64,000 bases of DNA from Ascarosepion bandense (GCA_037127315.1 JBBBDQ010000350.1:159501-223500); one strand, 5' to 3'; shown: positions 43,190 through 54,324, numbered from the stretch's first letter. Made by a program: numbers and translations. Notes: a model not told the origin generated them from the sequence alone.

Positions 43190-43861
43190 CGAGGGTCATT
43201 CAATAAATAAGAGGAAATTTTCGGTGTAAGGACTTTTACTACAGATAAAAGCTTACTTTTTTTTCAACGAAGTCTCCCAGCAGTGTCGCACATTGTTCCC
43301 ATCTGTGCACAAGCTTCCGTAAAAATCATTGGACCGATGTCTCATCCAATCACTACCTGCACTTTTGACATCATTGTCACTTTCAAACTTCGTGTCTCTC
43401 ATGGACGCTTTCAAGGGACCGAACAGGTGAAAGTCTGAAGGGGCAAGGTCTGATGAGACACTGCTGGGACCACTGGACTCTCTTCTGTTTGTTCTCTGCA
43501 CTAAGCATCTTTGGCACCCATCATGGACAATTTTGTGTGCTGTCCCAACAGATAGACTCCAAGTACTTACAATGTCATCCACTGCCAGACTGAATGAGGT
43601 CATTGACTGGTTCTCCTATGAATTTCAACTCGTTTGCACCCTTCAGCAACCAAAAACTTCATAACTGACCTCTGTTCAATCCTGGAGCATGCTTCCTGGT
43701 CGGCCATCTTTGTTAATCTTCAAAACTCTCAAAGTTGTTTTTCAGTCTGCAAAAAAAAATTTGAAAATGAAGGAAAGAAATTTTAAAAGAAAAGTAAGCT
43801 TCTATCTGGTATTAGAAGACATTATACCGAAAAATTCACCTTATTTATTGAATGACCCTCG
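43190..43861 (-). mobile_element. Mariner element, 672 bp, internally deleted, nested in the PLE
   Basis: Ends CGAGGGTCATTCAATAAATAAG and the matching CTTATTTATTGAATGACCCTCG, with extended TIR homology (GAAATTTTCGGT / ACCGAAAAATTC), flanked by TA on both sides (43188, 43862). The minus strand encodes a transposase helix-turn-helix remnant (SVGTAHKIVHD, about 43555-43525) fused to the C-terminal region SSDLAPSDFHLFGPLK (about 43455-43400) and FESDNDVKSA. The catalytic centre between them is largely deleted. Confidence 0.9.
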
Positions 43862-44576
43862 TACATTAATCACTAACCATTGTTATTTCTCCTTTAACCA
43901 CACTTTTTATAAACAGAACTTTGGCTTAACCATGGGGTCTCCTATCAGTGGTGTTCTCGCTTGCCTATTTCTAGAGTGTTTTAGAATTCAGTTTTTTTTT
44001 CCAAATATATTACACCTAACAATTCTATTTACTTAATATATATAAATGACGTCCTGTTACTTTACCCCTATCACACTAACCTATTAAACTTAGTAACTAA
44101 ATTCAATAAGGTAGAACCTACGACCGAATTCACATATGAACTTTAAACTAACAATTATTCACCTTTCCTTGACACTTTAATTATAATTTTTAACGATAAA
44201 TTAAAATTTATGGTTTATTGTAAACCTACTAAGAAAAACGGCCTTATTAATTCCTTCTATTCTCACCACGAACAAAGAATTAAATCTGATTTAATTATAG
44301 TTTTCTTCCTCAGAGCTCTCAAAATATGCAGCCCTAATTAGTTATCTAAAGATGAGAGATATACTGAACAATCATTTAAACTTCTCCACTACCCACCCAA
44401 TTTCATTCTTAATGCCAAAAATATGCTTATACAATCCACAAAACCACAAAAAAGAATACTACAAAAAATACACAAATTTCATCATACTACCTTCCAAATC
44501 CCTTTCACATGACCTTGTGTTGGGACGCCCACACCTATTCGGCTACAATGGACTATTCCATTACTATGTAAATTAA
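43862..44576 (+). pseudogene. PLE RT central and C-terminal part
   Basis: FNHTFYKQNFGLTMGSPISG and VLACLFLE (about 43890-43985) form the PLE palm region. INDVLLLYPYH (44040) matches the catalytic D-D region with the first Asp as Asn. Then FTYEL, FLDTLI, VYCKPTKKNG, FYSHHEQRIKSD and FFLRALKIC (to 44330) follow the family order. Frameshifts abound. Confidence 0.85.
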
Positions 44577-44812
44577 TGGTGGCATCTACGTAGGTAAAGA
44601 GTGTGCCGAGCAGCCGATCGACAAGTCAGTCGTAGACTTCCGGTGACGACCCGGAAGTACACATTGCTCATACTACGTCTTACGACGTTTGAGACGATTA
44701 ACCTCTATTCTTGTATTTGATACTAATAACCTTTGTAAATACTATTTTCACGGAATACAACGATTAACATATTCCTGTTGTTGAGTTATTTATTCTTACT
44801 CACGACATAACA
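44577..44812. mobile_element. LTR-like insertion in the PLE
   Basis: 236 bp with TG...CA ends (TGGTGGCATC to ACGACATAACA). It is CpG-richer than its flanks and interrupts the PLE frame, which resumes at 44813. A clear target duplication is not visible, so boundaries and type are tentative. Confidence 0.45.
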
Positions 44813-45270
44813 CCTTGTACATAAATTAGCTATCTCAAACACTAAAATCGTTTCCGCCACCTTCATGAATATTATCAGATTGAAAAAGACACCGAACATC
44901 AATCTAAATTTCTGAATTTACAAAATACAGTGTCTACAATGCAAAAACATATACACAGGGGAGACTTCACGAAATCTAAAAACACGGATCTACAGACACA
45001 AAAGAGAATTACGTTTGTACAAACGTTTCAACTCTCTAGTATTACACTGAAACGGCATAGGACACACTTTTCATTTCTCTAATGGTTGTTTGAGTAAAAA
45101 AGAACATTACCTTTTAAGGAGAAAGCACTTTAAAAATATATTAATAACATTGCTACCAAATATAAACACTCATTTAAAACATTACATAACTTCTGCATTT
45201 TTCTACAAATCTATCCTCCATGAATCCAAAATGTTTCAACCAATAGGTATAATTAAATAATTTAAAGATA
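44813..45270 (+). pseudogene. PLE 3' part with GIY-YIG-like endonuclease
   Basis: KLAISNTKIVSATF, then CLQCKNIYTGETSRNLKTRI and HKRELRLYKRFNS (about 44935-45040). This is the cysteine-bearing GIY-YIG endonuclease of PLEs (the Y-TGET position replaces YIGQT). A stop lies at about 45048, after which GHTFHFSN continues. Ends near 45270 in AT-rich sequence. Confidence 0.8.
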
Positions 45271-46298
45271 CTTCCATATATCCATAACATTAGAATATTG
45301 TTGTCTCTATATTTACTACATTCATACATTACTTAATAATTAATTTTTTATTATTTATATTTTCTTCCCTATTATTATGTATTATTATTATGTATCATTA
45401 TTTTATTATATTTTCATTAATATATATTTCACCCATTTATTATATATTATTTTATGTTATTTATATTGATTAATTATAACAGTGAAATTATATGAAATGA
45501 TATTTTATATAAGTAGTATTATAATATAATATATAATGCTTTAATGTATGTTTTAATATTTCTATATATTACTTATCGTGCTTTATTATGGTATTGAATT
45601 AATTTTAATACATAAATACGTAGTAATTTTTTACTTATTGTTTTCATTGAATTTATTTATTTATAAAAATTCGATAGAACTTGTATACATTATTTCACAA
45701 AAATGTTAAACGTAATTATATTTCGTTTTATCGTTCACACACAAACTAACTTTACCGACTCATAAACGCAAACATTTATACATGATCTTCTTGTACACAT
45801 ATTTCATTTTTAAAAAGAAAACCGTCCATTGCTTGATACATTATTTCGCTACAGTTTTGAAAGGAAATGTATTTCTTTTTGTCATTGACACACCTATTAT
45901 CGTTACCGACATACAAAGGCACTTAATTCCTCTATAGTTTAAATACGCTGGACACATGCATTATTTTAGCATTTAAAATAAACATCTGTTGATTTTAATT
46001 ATGCGTTTCATACATTTATAAACAGACATGGGATATTTTTATTTTTATTTTTATTCTCTATATTTAAAATTATACATGAACTGCTTTATTAAAAGTGACA
46101 CGTATCACACCAATGAAATCAAACCTCAGTCATCATACTGTCTCTTAGGATGTTTTAAATTAAAAAGAAAATTAAATATTTTTTAAATCATTCGTCTTTA
46201 AAAAAAATCTGAAGAAGCTTATTAAAGAGAAACTTTTTAGATTAAAAGTACTTTTTTCTTACCTGTTCCTTATTCATTCTATTCACACACCCATAACC

Positions 46299-46300
<2 letters not shown>
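45271..46300. other. Very AT-rich unassigned sequence
   Basis: Nothing recognised; perhaps PLE 3' flank. Confidence 0.4.
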
Positions 46301-46335
<35 letters not shown>

Positions 46336-46358
46336 AACACACACACACACACACACAT

Positions 46359-46423
<65 letters not shown>

Positions 46424-46454
46424 ATTAAAAAGCTTCTTCAGAGATTTTTAATAC

Positions 46455-46512
<58 letters not shown>
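46301..46512. repeat. (CA)n(TA)n arrays
   Basis: CA runs at 46308-46376, TA runs at 46377-46420 and 46458-46512, separated by AAAAGCTTCTTCAGAGATTTT. Confidence 0.95.
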
Positions 46513-46516
<4 letters not shown>

Positions 46517-47128
46517 ATTAATTTTGGAGAAGATTGTCTCTTAACTCACCAGAGCCATGACGACTTCACAGTTTTCTGATGGCGTCATTTAAAAAGATTT
46601 ACTCCTCAGACTAGTTTTTCAACTGCTGTTGTGTCCCGTTTTTATTTTTATGGAGGTTGGTGTAATTTAATATTTTGGTACTTGACTGATTCTATAGATG
46701 CTTAATATTTTTCATTGCATTTGTTGTGTTGATTTCTTTTTGATGTATTATTTGCAGGGGATTAATTTTCTTTTTATTGCTTTTTATTGTGCAGGTAGTT
46801 CATTTATTTTTGTTACGTTTTATTACGTTATTTAATTTTTTAGCGTGCTTGAACAGGTGTCATATTAATTGCTTTATAACGAGTTGTTTTTTTGCTTGTT
46901 ATTTTGGTTGACCTCTTTTAATTGTGTTGGGCTAACATTTTTCTGTTCGAACTCGGTATGACTCTAATCAGTTACGTGACAAATTCTTCACATTAATCAT
47001 ATTAATGCTCCATCTCTATCTCGATATCGAACCTTTTACGACAAAACTTACTTACCAAAGTAGCTTTTTATCAGTAAACAACTAAAGAAACAACAAATAC
47101 GACACTATGCATCATCACAACTCAACAC
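46513..47128. other. AT-rich unassigned sequence
   Basis: Nothing recognised. Confidence 0.4.
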
Positions 47129-47132
47129 AATA

Positions 47133-47169
<37 letters not shown>

Positions 47170-47204
47170 AATAATAATAATAATAATAATAATTGTTACT
47201 TTAG

Positions 47205-47266
47205 AACATGAACAAACAACAAACTACTGGAAATTTGTACATTTTGTTTCGACATTGAAAGAACAA
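47205..47266 (-). ncRNA. Hammerhead-like motif, family ii, decayed
   Basis: Mirror copy. Stem II is perfect (GACATTG/CAATGTC) and GAAA present, but the core reads ATGATCA and the U before the cleavage site is C. Expected inactive. Confidence 0.7.
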
Positions 47267-47317
47267 TGTCTGATCATGTAGTTAATAATGATGGTAAACC
47301 TCATTATCATTGTTATT

Positions 47318-47379
47318 AACTACCTGATGAGACATTGTTCTTTAAATATCGAAACAAAATGTACAATTTTGTAGTAGTT
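47318..47379 (+). ncRNA. Hammerhead ribozyme, family ii, best-preserved copy
   Basis: Stem I AACTAC (47318-47323) pairs perfectly with GTAGTT (47374-47379). The core is CTGATGA (47324-47330). Stem II GACATT/AATATC has one C-A mismatch (loop of eight). GAAA starts at 47351. Stem III ACAAAAT/ATTTTGT pairs over 7 bp with loop GTACA. The cleavage-position base is A at 47373 in a GTA triplet. All catalytic-core bases match the consensus, so self-cleavage is plausible. Confidence 0.8.
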
Positions 47380-47514
47380 TGTAGTTTGTGCATGTTCTCA
47401 TGTAATAATTAATAATAAATATTTATTGTTCCGGTTTTATATTGAACACCGTTTTAAGTTAATTTTTTGAACGTTGCAATTATTTATTTGGTTCTTTTTT
47501 TTGTTTGTATATAT

Positions 47515-47628
47515 TCGCCGACTGACGCCACTTCGGTCGGGTTTCAATCCTGGGTAAAAAAGCAATCGGAGTCTAACCGCACTGATGAATTGTGATACGG
47601 CAAATCTGTCTGCGGATGACAATATATA
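47515..47628 (+). mobile_element. Retrozyme 3' fragment (family i), decayed hammerhead
   Basis: Starts TTCGCCGACTGACGCCA after TA-rich text, B-box GGGTTTCAATCCT, then CCGCACTGATGA. The GAAAC element is lost (CGGCAAAT) while the terminus CTGTCTGCGGATGAC is kept. (TA)n follows. Confidence 0.75.
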
Positions 47629-47735
47629 TCTATATATATATATATATATATACATATTTTAAACACTGCTAAGAAGATTGGGTCACTATGTCGATCCAGG
47701 ATGTTTTTCCACCTTAATCCATCCTGCATATATAC

Positions 47736-48388
47736 AAGTCAACCATCCGTCCGTGCATGGAGTACTGCTGCCATTTATGGTCAGGTGCCCCTGCCGTTCT
47801 CTTCAGTGTTCTTGACAAGCTCCAAAGGAGAGTCTGTAATGTGATAGGTACTGATCTGGCGGCTCGACTGCAGCCACTTCCCTATCGTCGAAATGTGGTC
47901 TCCCTTTGTCTCTTCAATAAATACTTTCATGGCTTCTGCTCGGATGAGCTTAAGTCACTGATGCCTCCTCAACAGGTGTTTACACGTGCAACCAGACTGG
48001 CAACTGGGTCCCACCCATTCACAGTCAGGTTAGCCAAATGCAGACGACAATTCTACTCCTGCAGCTTCTTCTCTCGCACTTCCCGCCTGTGGAACTCACT
48101 CCCGTATTCTTGCTTTCCTGACGGCTATAACCTCCATAAATTTAAATGCAAAGTCAATACTCATCTACTAACCACTGGATTCTAGCTGTCTCCCCTCCCC
48201 TGTATAACCTTCCCTTTCTCTCCACCTATGTATCTGTCATCGCACCTGCTTTCTCAGCTTTCTATTGTTCCTTTCTAACTAGTTTGTACTCCTCACTCTT
48301 TTCTAATTAATCTTTTTACATTTATGTAACCCCCTGCACATCAGTGGCCATTCCGCCTTGCTCGGGGTGAAATGATTAAAAAAAAAAA
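47736..48388 (+). mobile_element. LINE family B 3' end, best-preserved copy
   Basis: A continuous 142-residue frame (47757-48185): MEYCCHLWSGAPAVLFS, LQRRVCNVIGTDLAARL, LFNKYFHGFCSDELKSL, RATRLATGSHPFTVRLAK, FSRTSRLWNSLPYSCFP and a stop after LLTTGF. This is the Jockey/CR1-type post-RT domain. The 3' UTR ends GCTCGGGGTGAAATGATT plus an A-run (48378-48388). 5'-truncated and, by its intact frame, one of the younger copies. Confidence 0.9.
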
Positions 48389-48507
48389 GAAATTGGACTA
48401 ACTTTAAAGAAATTTATTCAGCATAATTCATTTTAAAATTCTAGAAAACGTATTTACAATAAAATATACTGTTAAATATTGGAGACAATGAATATCTATT
48501 CTGTTTA

Positions 48508-48620
48508 ATCACGAGCCGTTCTAAACATCGTATGTTGGCTTTAATTTCAGTTGAAAATAAAGACAACAATTCCCTAACATAATCATTGTCTCTTATATTT
48601 AACAGTATATGTTTAGAAAA
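48508..48620 (+). repeat. Third copy of the 39.5-kb inverted-repeat family
   Basis: GAGCCGTTCTAAACATCGTATG, TTGGCTTTAATTTCAG and GAAAATAAAGACAA match the arms at 39525-39960. Confidence 0.6.
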
Positions 48621-49420
48621 TTATCTGCTACCTCGATATACTATATATATACTTATTGGTACATTAAAGAGATCAATAGTTAATTTATTTTTTATTCTTT
48701 GGCATAGAACCGATGTTAACAAACGTTGATAACTGAAGATCAATCATCGACTGGAGGTCTATCGGTGGTTCTCTATATCCTTAGGTTAGATTAAATTGCA
48801 TTCAATTCATGATGTAAAAAAGTGTAGATGAGAATTTTAGCTCTAAGGAAGTGGCATCGTTGAATCCGTTATTTTGAAATGATAAGAAGAGAAAAGCAAT
48901 ACATAATTAATTGCAAATTGTGTAGGTTTTGCCATCATTGACATTTGTTAGTCTCAAGACGAATCATTCATTCACATGTCATTTTTTTTCTTTGGTTTAT
49001 CCCGTTGTATTCTTCATTATTTTTAATACACTTTCTGGATAAGTCACCTACTTTGACAGTTAATAAACTAACAATGTAAACCTTTGACTGTGTAGTAAAG
49101 GTGAACCTCATCAAGTATCTTTCACGTATGGACTCATAGCAGAATAATTTAAGGCTATATCTATTGTATTAAAATACAAGTCTGTCTTAATTGTATTTTC
49201 TTATAATTTTTAAAGCATTTTCTTCAATCGATTCCGAAGTCTTTATATATATGGACGATGTCCGAGATATCTTCTCTGTCCTCATATGCATTCATAAACA
49301 TGATTTTGTAAAGAAAAATTCAGCAATATTTTTAAAAAATAGGTTTGTATATTTAACAGAGATAGAAGTATGCACGTGGTCTTTATATCTCCATTCAGAC
49401 CCTCTTTTTTTCTAGAATCA
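48621..49420. other. Unassigned sequence
   Basis: No gene recognised. CA- and TA-rich runs begin at about 49421 and end near 49496. Confidence 0.4.
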
Positions 49421-49496
49421 CACACAGACACACACACAAACACACACACAAGCGCATGCAAACACACACACTGATCTATATATATATATATATATA

Positions 49497-49800
49497 AACG
49501 TAAACTTGTCGTTATACTCGTTTCGAAAAACCCTCCGAGTACATACGCGGAAGGAAAAAACGGTAATAAAAAAGAACGAGCTAAGCACTTGAACATCAGT
49601 CAAAGTACGTGGCCCAAAGAAAAAAAACCGAAACGAGTAACCTCACACAAAAAGCGCTCAATACACAAGGAGAGCAAACAAAGTAAATAACTAACCTAGA
49701 GAGCCAACGAACCTACCAAGGTTTCACCAAACTAGATCTTCAGGGAAAGTTGGCTAAAGAGGCTAAACGAAAACGAACAGAAATAATAAACTCGTAAAAC
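49497..49800 (-). mobile_element. Hairpin element family iv, copy 2
   Basis: Minus-strand counterpart of 9620-9935 with (TA)n at the same end. Shared text includes CTTTCCCTGA, GAAACC, GGTAGGTTCGT, GCGCTTTTTGTG and CTTTGGGC. Confidence 0.7.
49702..49755 (-). ncRNA. Hammerhead-like motif, family iv copy 2
   Basis: On the minus strand: stem I AGCCAAC with CC, core CTGAAGA, weak stem II TCTAGTTTGGT, GAAA, stem III ACC/GGT, cleavage-position A, GG, internal loop TTC, then GTTGGCT. Stem I pairs perfectly outside a 3x3 internal loop. Relative to 9647-9715 the stem I sequence differs on both strands yet stays paired. Confidence 0.5.
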
Positions 49801-49878
49801 AACGTGATCGAAACAGAAGATACCAAACACCAAAGGGGGGGGGGGTAATAACATTTTATTACAAAAAAAGTAAACCCA

Positions 49879-49879
<1 letters not shown>

Positions 49880-49917
<38 letters not shown>
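49880..49917. repeat. (TA)n microsatellite
   Basis: TA run preceding the inverted-repeat element. Confidence 0.95.
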
Positions 49918-49920
<3 letters not shown>

Positions 49921-50046
49921 TTTCTTTAATCCGAAGTGGAAGAGTAGGAAGGTGAATTCCAAGAACCTGATCCTAATTAATATTAAAAAAATTTTAATAT
50001 TAAAAAATGATGCAGGTGGAGAGCTCAATGTACTTAAGAATACAGA

Positions 50047-50410
50047 GCCAATATAAATTAGAGAAAATTGTCAAAATTCAAAGGTGTCGGATGCACATTA
50101 CGACATGAGATCTCTAACAGAGATTCCACGTCACCTCAGCGACATTGTTCTGTTCCAGATGGAGAAGGCCCTGGGGTAAAGGGGGAGGAGCAAAGTTAAC
50201 AACGATCAATAATTGAGAGTTCCCTTAAGGTCAGGGAAGTTGGAGAAAGACGGGGTATCAAATATCAAATGGTAGAGGCTAGTGAATGTTTACAGGGGTT
50301 TGAAACGGTATATTTAGGAGGGGAAGGAATAGACTTAAATGTAAGATCTTAAATTTTTTTAATTAAGTTTATCCATTACAGGAAGTCATGAATTTAAAAT
50401 TATTAAAGAA

Positions 50411-50508
<98 letters not shown>

Positions 50509-50754
50509 ACAAAGGAGGACAGGGGGTTTAGTAAAGGAATCCATATTTTATAAAGATAGACACTTAAAGGAGTTAAATTACTTTTTTAAGGTTAAGATTT
50601 TGAGCTATTTGAAGAGGTGTATTTAGTGGGGAAGGAATGGGTTTAAATATGAGATCTTAAATTTTTTTAAATAAGTTTATTTAATTAATCTTATTAGGTA
50701 GATGCTAGCTAAATGCCAATTACAGGAAATTATAAGTTTTAAAATTATTAGGGA

Positions 50755-50812
<58 letters not shown>

Positions 50813-51417
50813 CGTTAACCAAGGAAAAAAGGGGTTTAGTAAAAGAATACATATTTTTATAAAGATAGGCAATTAAAGGAGATTGGGATAGGAATGTAGG
50901 GGGGTTAAATACTTTTTAAGGTTGACGCTAAAGTAAAATTAAGATTAAAATTTAAATTGAATCCATTTAATTTATATTCTAACATCTAGTAAACGGGGAT
51001 TTAAATTCTAAAATTAAGTATTCAAAAAATTTGCCTTGTGGCGGCACTTACTGATAAATTCCCTTCTAAGATTCAGTAACCGGTGTTGGTGGGGGTATTT
51101 TAATATTGAAATTTTTTTCCAGTAAATATAGACAGCACCTATCACGAAAATTCCTCGGAATACAGGCTGAACCTACTAGTTCCAGTTAATTTCAGGATCC
51201 AGCCCTTCTTCTTTCATTTTCCAGAATGCTCGTGAAAGGACTCTCTGGTACCTCTGACCGGGGTTCGAAAAAGAGTACCTGTGGTTATACAGTCCTTTAC
51301 CCGAGGGCCTTCCCCATTTGGAACAGAACAATGTCGCTGAGGTGACGTGGAATCTCTGTTAGAGATCTCATGTCCAAATGTGCATCCGACACCTTTGAAT
51401 TTTGAAAATTTTCTCTA

Positions 51418-51425
<8 letters not shown>
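50047..51425. mobile_element. Element with 135-bp terminal inverted repeats and an internal tandem duplication
   Basis: 50047-50182 (TTAGAGAAAATTGTC... AAGGTGTCGGATGCACATT... TCAGCGACATTGTTCTGTTCC) is inverted at 51290-51424. Inside, a unit of about 310 bp is tandemly repeated: AGATCTTAAATTTTTTTAA at 50343 and 50660, GGTTTAGTAAA-GAAT at 50526 and 50833, each followed by (TA)n (50411-50450 and 50758-50809, the former with (GT)n). Outer edges also touch (TA)n. No protein recognised; type unknown. Confidence 0.7.
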
Positions 51426-51451
<26 letters not shown>

Positions 51452-51646
51452 TAATTACTTAAACTTGCATGTAATTATAACGCTAAATTGCGAGTTCAAA
51501 AATTCTCTGCCACGTAAGCGTTAAAAAAACCCACTCTTACGTGAGCGTTCTTAAAAAAATCGGTAAAGTGTAAAATCAATTATTGAAAATAGCCTGAAGA
51601 CACTACTCATGGTAGAAACCTGGGTCGGGTAGTAACTTGTTTATGA
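51426..51646. other. TA-run and unassigned sequence
   Basis: (TA)n at 51421-51446, then text with paired CACGTAAGCG/CTTACGTGAGCG motifs. No further call. Confidence 0.4.
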
Positions 51647-51830
51647 ATGAAATTATATATATATATCCGTAAAATTCTTATAGACAATACTAAAATTATT
51701 GATCAACACACAGACATTAGACGCCTAAAAATTTTAGAGGCACTACATAGATGTAAAAACCTCTTATCAATCACACAGCTTACCAAGTTTCTGGACATAT
51801 ACTTAGTTGTGTTTAGAGGGTTTATTTGAA
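51647..51830 (+). pseudogene. Possible PLE C-terminal fragment
   Basis: The frame reads ILIDNTKIIDQHTDIRR then LKILEALHRCKN, which resembles the tail after the GIY-YIG domain of PLE proteins (D-TKII...KILEALYI). Begins directly at a TA run. Short and unlinked to other PLE domains, so moderate support. Confidence 0.45.
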
Positions 51831-52284
51831 ATATAATTAAGGTAAATAATTCTTTGCCTCTGAGTAATTTGATAATTTACATAATTAGTTCTTTCGAAGT
51901 TCAAATTCTCTAACGTATTTTTACGGCATTTAAAATTTTTAACAACCAAGTATTCCATATAATTCACACATCTACGTGAGCACATATTTTCACATGCATA
52001 TATTTTCACGTGTGCATTATTACTGCCTTTGAAGAAAAAAAAAAATTCATAACGTTTATTTTTCTTTTAAAATGTTATAACACTTTTCCTGCTACAAGGC
52101 AATATTTGATTTTTAAACTGTAATATAGTCCCTGATGATAAATGATGTTCATAAGTACTAGCACAAACTTTGGACAATTTTTATACAAACATAATTTGGA
52201 AATAAAAAGTATAATCAGAAAATCTGAAAAAATTCAAAAGAGAATATATAAGACTATGTTGTCTCTATCGTTTAAAACAACTTG

Positions 52285-52335
<51 letters not shown>

Positions 52336-52430
52336 TGTGAATTAATAAATATACATATGATGGTACACATATGTATAATATTATTCTTCAGTTGTTTATA
52401 AAACAGTGCTCAATGTAGTATGAGCAGAGC

Positions 52431-52479
<49 letters not shown>
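51831..52479. other. AT-rich sequence with two (TA)n arrays
   Basis: TA runs at 52290-52330 and 52434-52475; otherwise unassigned. Confidence 0.45.
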
Positions 52480-52665
52480 GATATACATACTGTCCTACAT
52501 CGATGGCACGACTCGTTGTTTTACGTGTTATGCACCTGATGATCATTCGATGTTCATGGGAGTTAAATCTTCTAAAGTTTGGTTATTGCTTTTTTAGATA
52601 ACAAGAGTAAAATCGAAATAAACATAGTCTACATGTAGATAAAAAATCAAAAAAATTTAAAGTAA
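52480..52665 (+). repeat. Inverted repeat partner of 53930-54140
   Basis: GATATACATACTGTCCTACATCGATGGCA, TGTTATGCA, TCGATGTTCATGGGAGTTAAATCTT and ATAACAAGAGTAAAAT are present in reverse complement at 53930-54130. The pair encloses the LINE A pieces at 53.0-53.8 kb. Confidence 0.7.
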
Positions 52666-53018
52666 AATTAAAATTGAAATTTTTAAATTAAAAGATATTA
52701 AAAAGAAGGGAGATGAATTCAAACGGGCCTAATTCATAACTATTAATAATAATATTTGCAGGAAAAGAAAGAAAGAAAGAAAGAAAGAAGAAAGGGAGTG
52801 ATGAAGAAAGATGCAAGTGTATAGAAGAACCTTTATCAATCTGGGTGTAAGAATATAAGAATTTTTTCTATGGCAACACGTGTTCGCTAAAATCGTTTAA
52901 TGACTAAATGCTGACATAGCAAAAATTATTTGCTTAAATTCATAGAACACGACTGATACTGGTTCCGTTATACATTTGCCTTTTTCTTCCTCACTCCTTT
53001 CCTCTTCTTTTTCTTCTT

Positions 53019-53533
53019 CTTCTATGTGCCTTGTTCTTTCTGGACGAAGGCGATCATGGCTTTCCACGTCTTCTACCTCTAGTGTCTCTTAACACGCTTT
53101 CTCCTGTTACACCACACAATCCTAGTTCCGTCTCCACCTGCTCAGGCCCTTCAAATATGTTATCCGCTGATTTCCCCTGTCTCTATTTCCATCTCTCTGG
53201 TCTGTTAGTATCAGATTCTCCAAGCCTTTCTCCCTCATTGCATGACCCAGGAACTTTAGCTGTCTCTTCCTGATGCTCAGTATGAATTTCCTTTTCGTTC
53301 CCATCCATTCCAAAACCTCATCCTTGCTCACATGCTCGATCCCTGTTACCTGCAGCATCCTTCTGTATAACCACATTTCAGTTGCTTCGAGTTTTTCCTT
53401 CATCTTTGAAGATATTGTTCAGTATTCACTGCCATATTGAAGAACTGACATCACATAGTAATCAAGTACTCTCTTCCTTGTTTCTAGCGAAATTATCCTG
53501 TTTCTTAATACGCTTTTCAGCTCCTAGAATGCA
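53019..53533 (-). mobile_element. LINE family A 3' fragment
   Basis: Minus strand: terminus TATGTGCCTTGTTCTTTCTGGACG, coding text KEKLEATEMWLYRRMLQVTGIEHVSKDEVLEWMGTK, LSIRKRQLKFLGHAM, LENLILTDQ. Truncated at 53533. Confidence 0.85.
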
Positions 53534-53651
53534 TCCTTGAGCTTTTGGATCTCAGGAATATAAATGTATAGAAACTCCTGTGACCATAAAGTGAGGGTTC
53601 AGTTTATATATTGATTGTAATATGGAACTGATCCCCCACTTTATATCAAGT

Positions 53652-53775
53652 ATGCTTTGGTAGAACCACATTTCAGTTGCTTCAAGTTTTTTCTTCATCT
53701 TTGATGATATTGTCCAGCATTCTTTGCCATATGGAAGAACTGACATCACATAGCAATCCAGTACTCTTTTCCCTT
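53652..53775 (-). mobile_element. Second partial LINE A piece
   Basis: Repeats the segment at 53362-53480 (ACCACATTTCAGTTGCTTC, GATATTGTCCAGCA, AACTGACATCACATAGCAATCC) after a 118-bp spacer. Local duplication or a second insertion. Confidence 0.75.
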
Positions 53776-53929
53776 ACTACCCCTTTTTTATTTATTTATT
53801 TATTTATTTCCCAAGCAAATATTAATATTATTAATTAAGAATTACGCTTCCTTGATTTCATCTCCTTAATTTAATTTTTAATTTTAATTATAATTTTAAT
53901 TTTACTTTTAAAATTTTTATTTACATTTT
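53776..53929. other. AT-rich spacer with a short (ATTT)n run
   Basis: (TTTA)n-like at 53788-53808. Confidence 0.5.
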
Positions 53930-54140
53930 TTATCTCCATGTAGATTTTTCTACTTAAATTTTACTCTTGTTATTAAAAATCCGTAACCTAACTATGCAAG
54001 ATTTAACTCACATGAACATCGAGTGAACATGAATTCAAATCTGTTAAACTGTCATTTCGTAATATGCACCTGATTATTGCATAACACATGAAACTTCCAG
54101 TCATGCCATCGACGTAGGACAATAGATATACTATTTACAC
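53930..54140 (-). repeat. Inverted repeat partner of 52480-52665
   Basis: Reverse-complement copy; see the partner. The region has no recognised protein. Confidence 0.7.
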
Positions 54141-54280
54141 TGTTCGGACTGTTATCCTCAAATTTACTCCCATGTTTACGACGTTTCGGCTATTCTTGAC
54201 GCTGGTGCGTACAACGGTCGAAACGTGTAAATAATGTAAATACTACCTTATCAACTTATCAAAGAAGTATAAAAAATACT

Positions 54281-54321
<41 letters not shown>

Positions 54322-54324
54322 AAT

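Larger units (their letters stand above)
47187..47412. mobile_element. Inverted pair of hammerhead-bearing repeats (family ii)
   Basis: Two arms of about 110 bp face each other: TTAGAACATGAACAAACAACAAACTAC... TAGTTAATAATGATGG (left) and its reverse complement (right), centred near 47300. The left outer edge is an (ATT)n(AAT)n array at 47129-47192. Related to 1590-1710. Each arm carries one hammerhead; the right one is intact by inspection. Confidence 0.85.

Noticed and set aside
46205..46450. CTGAAGAAGCTTATTAAAGAGAAAC looks like a hammerhead core plus GAAAC
   Set aside because: The intervening stretch cannot form stem II and no stem I partners were found; only short motif coincidence.
52127..52175. 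CCCTGATGATAAATGATG near a TA-rich repeat, possible hammerhead
   Set aside because: No downstream GAAA and no pairing stems; rejected as a motif match only.
52536..52580. ACCTGATGATCATTCG resembling a hammerhead core
   Set aside because: No GAAA follows at the correct distance and the inverted copy at 54.07 kb changes the core to CTGATTA.
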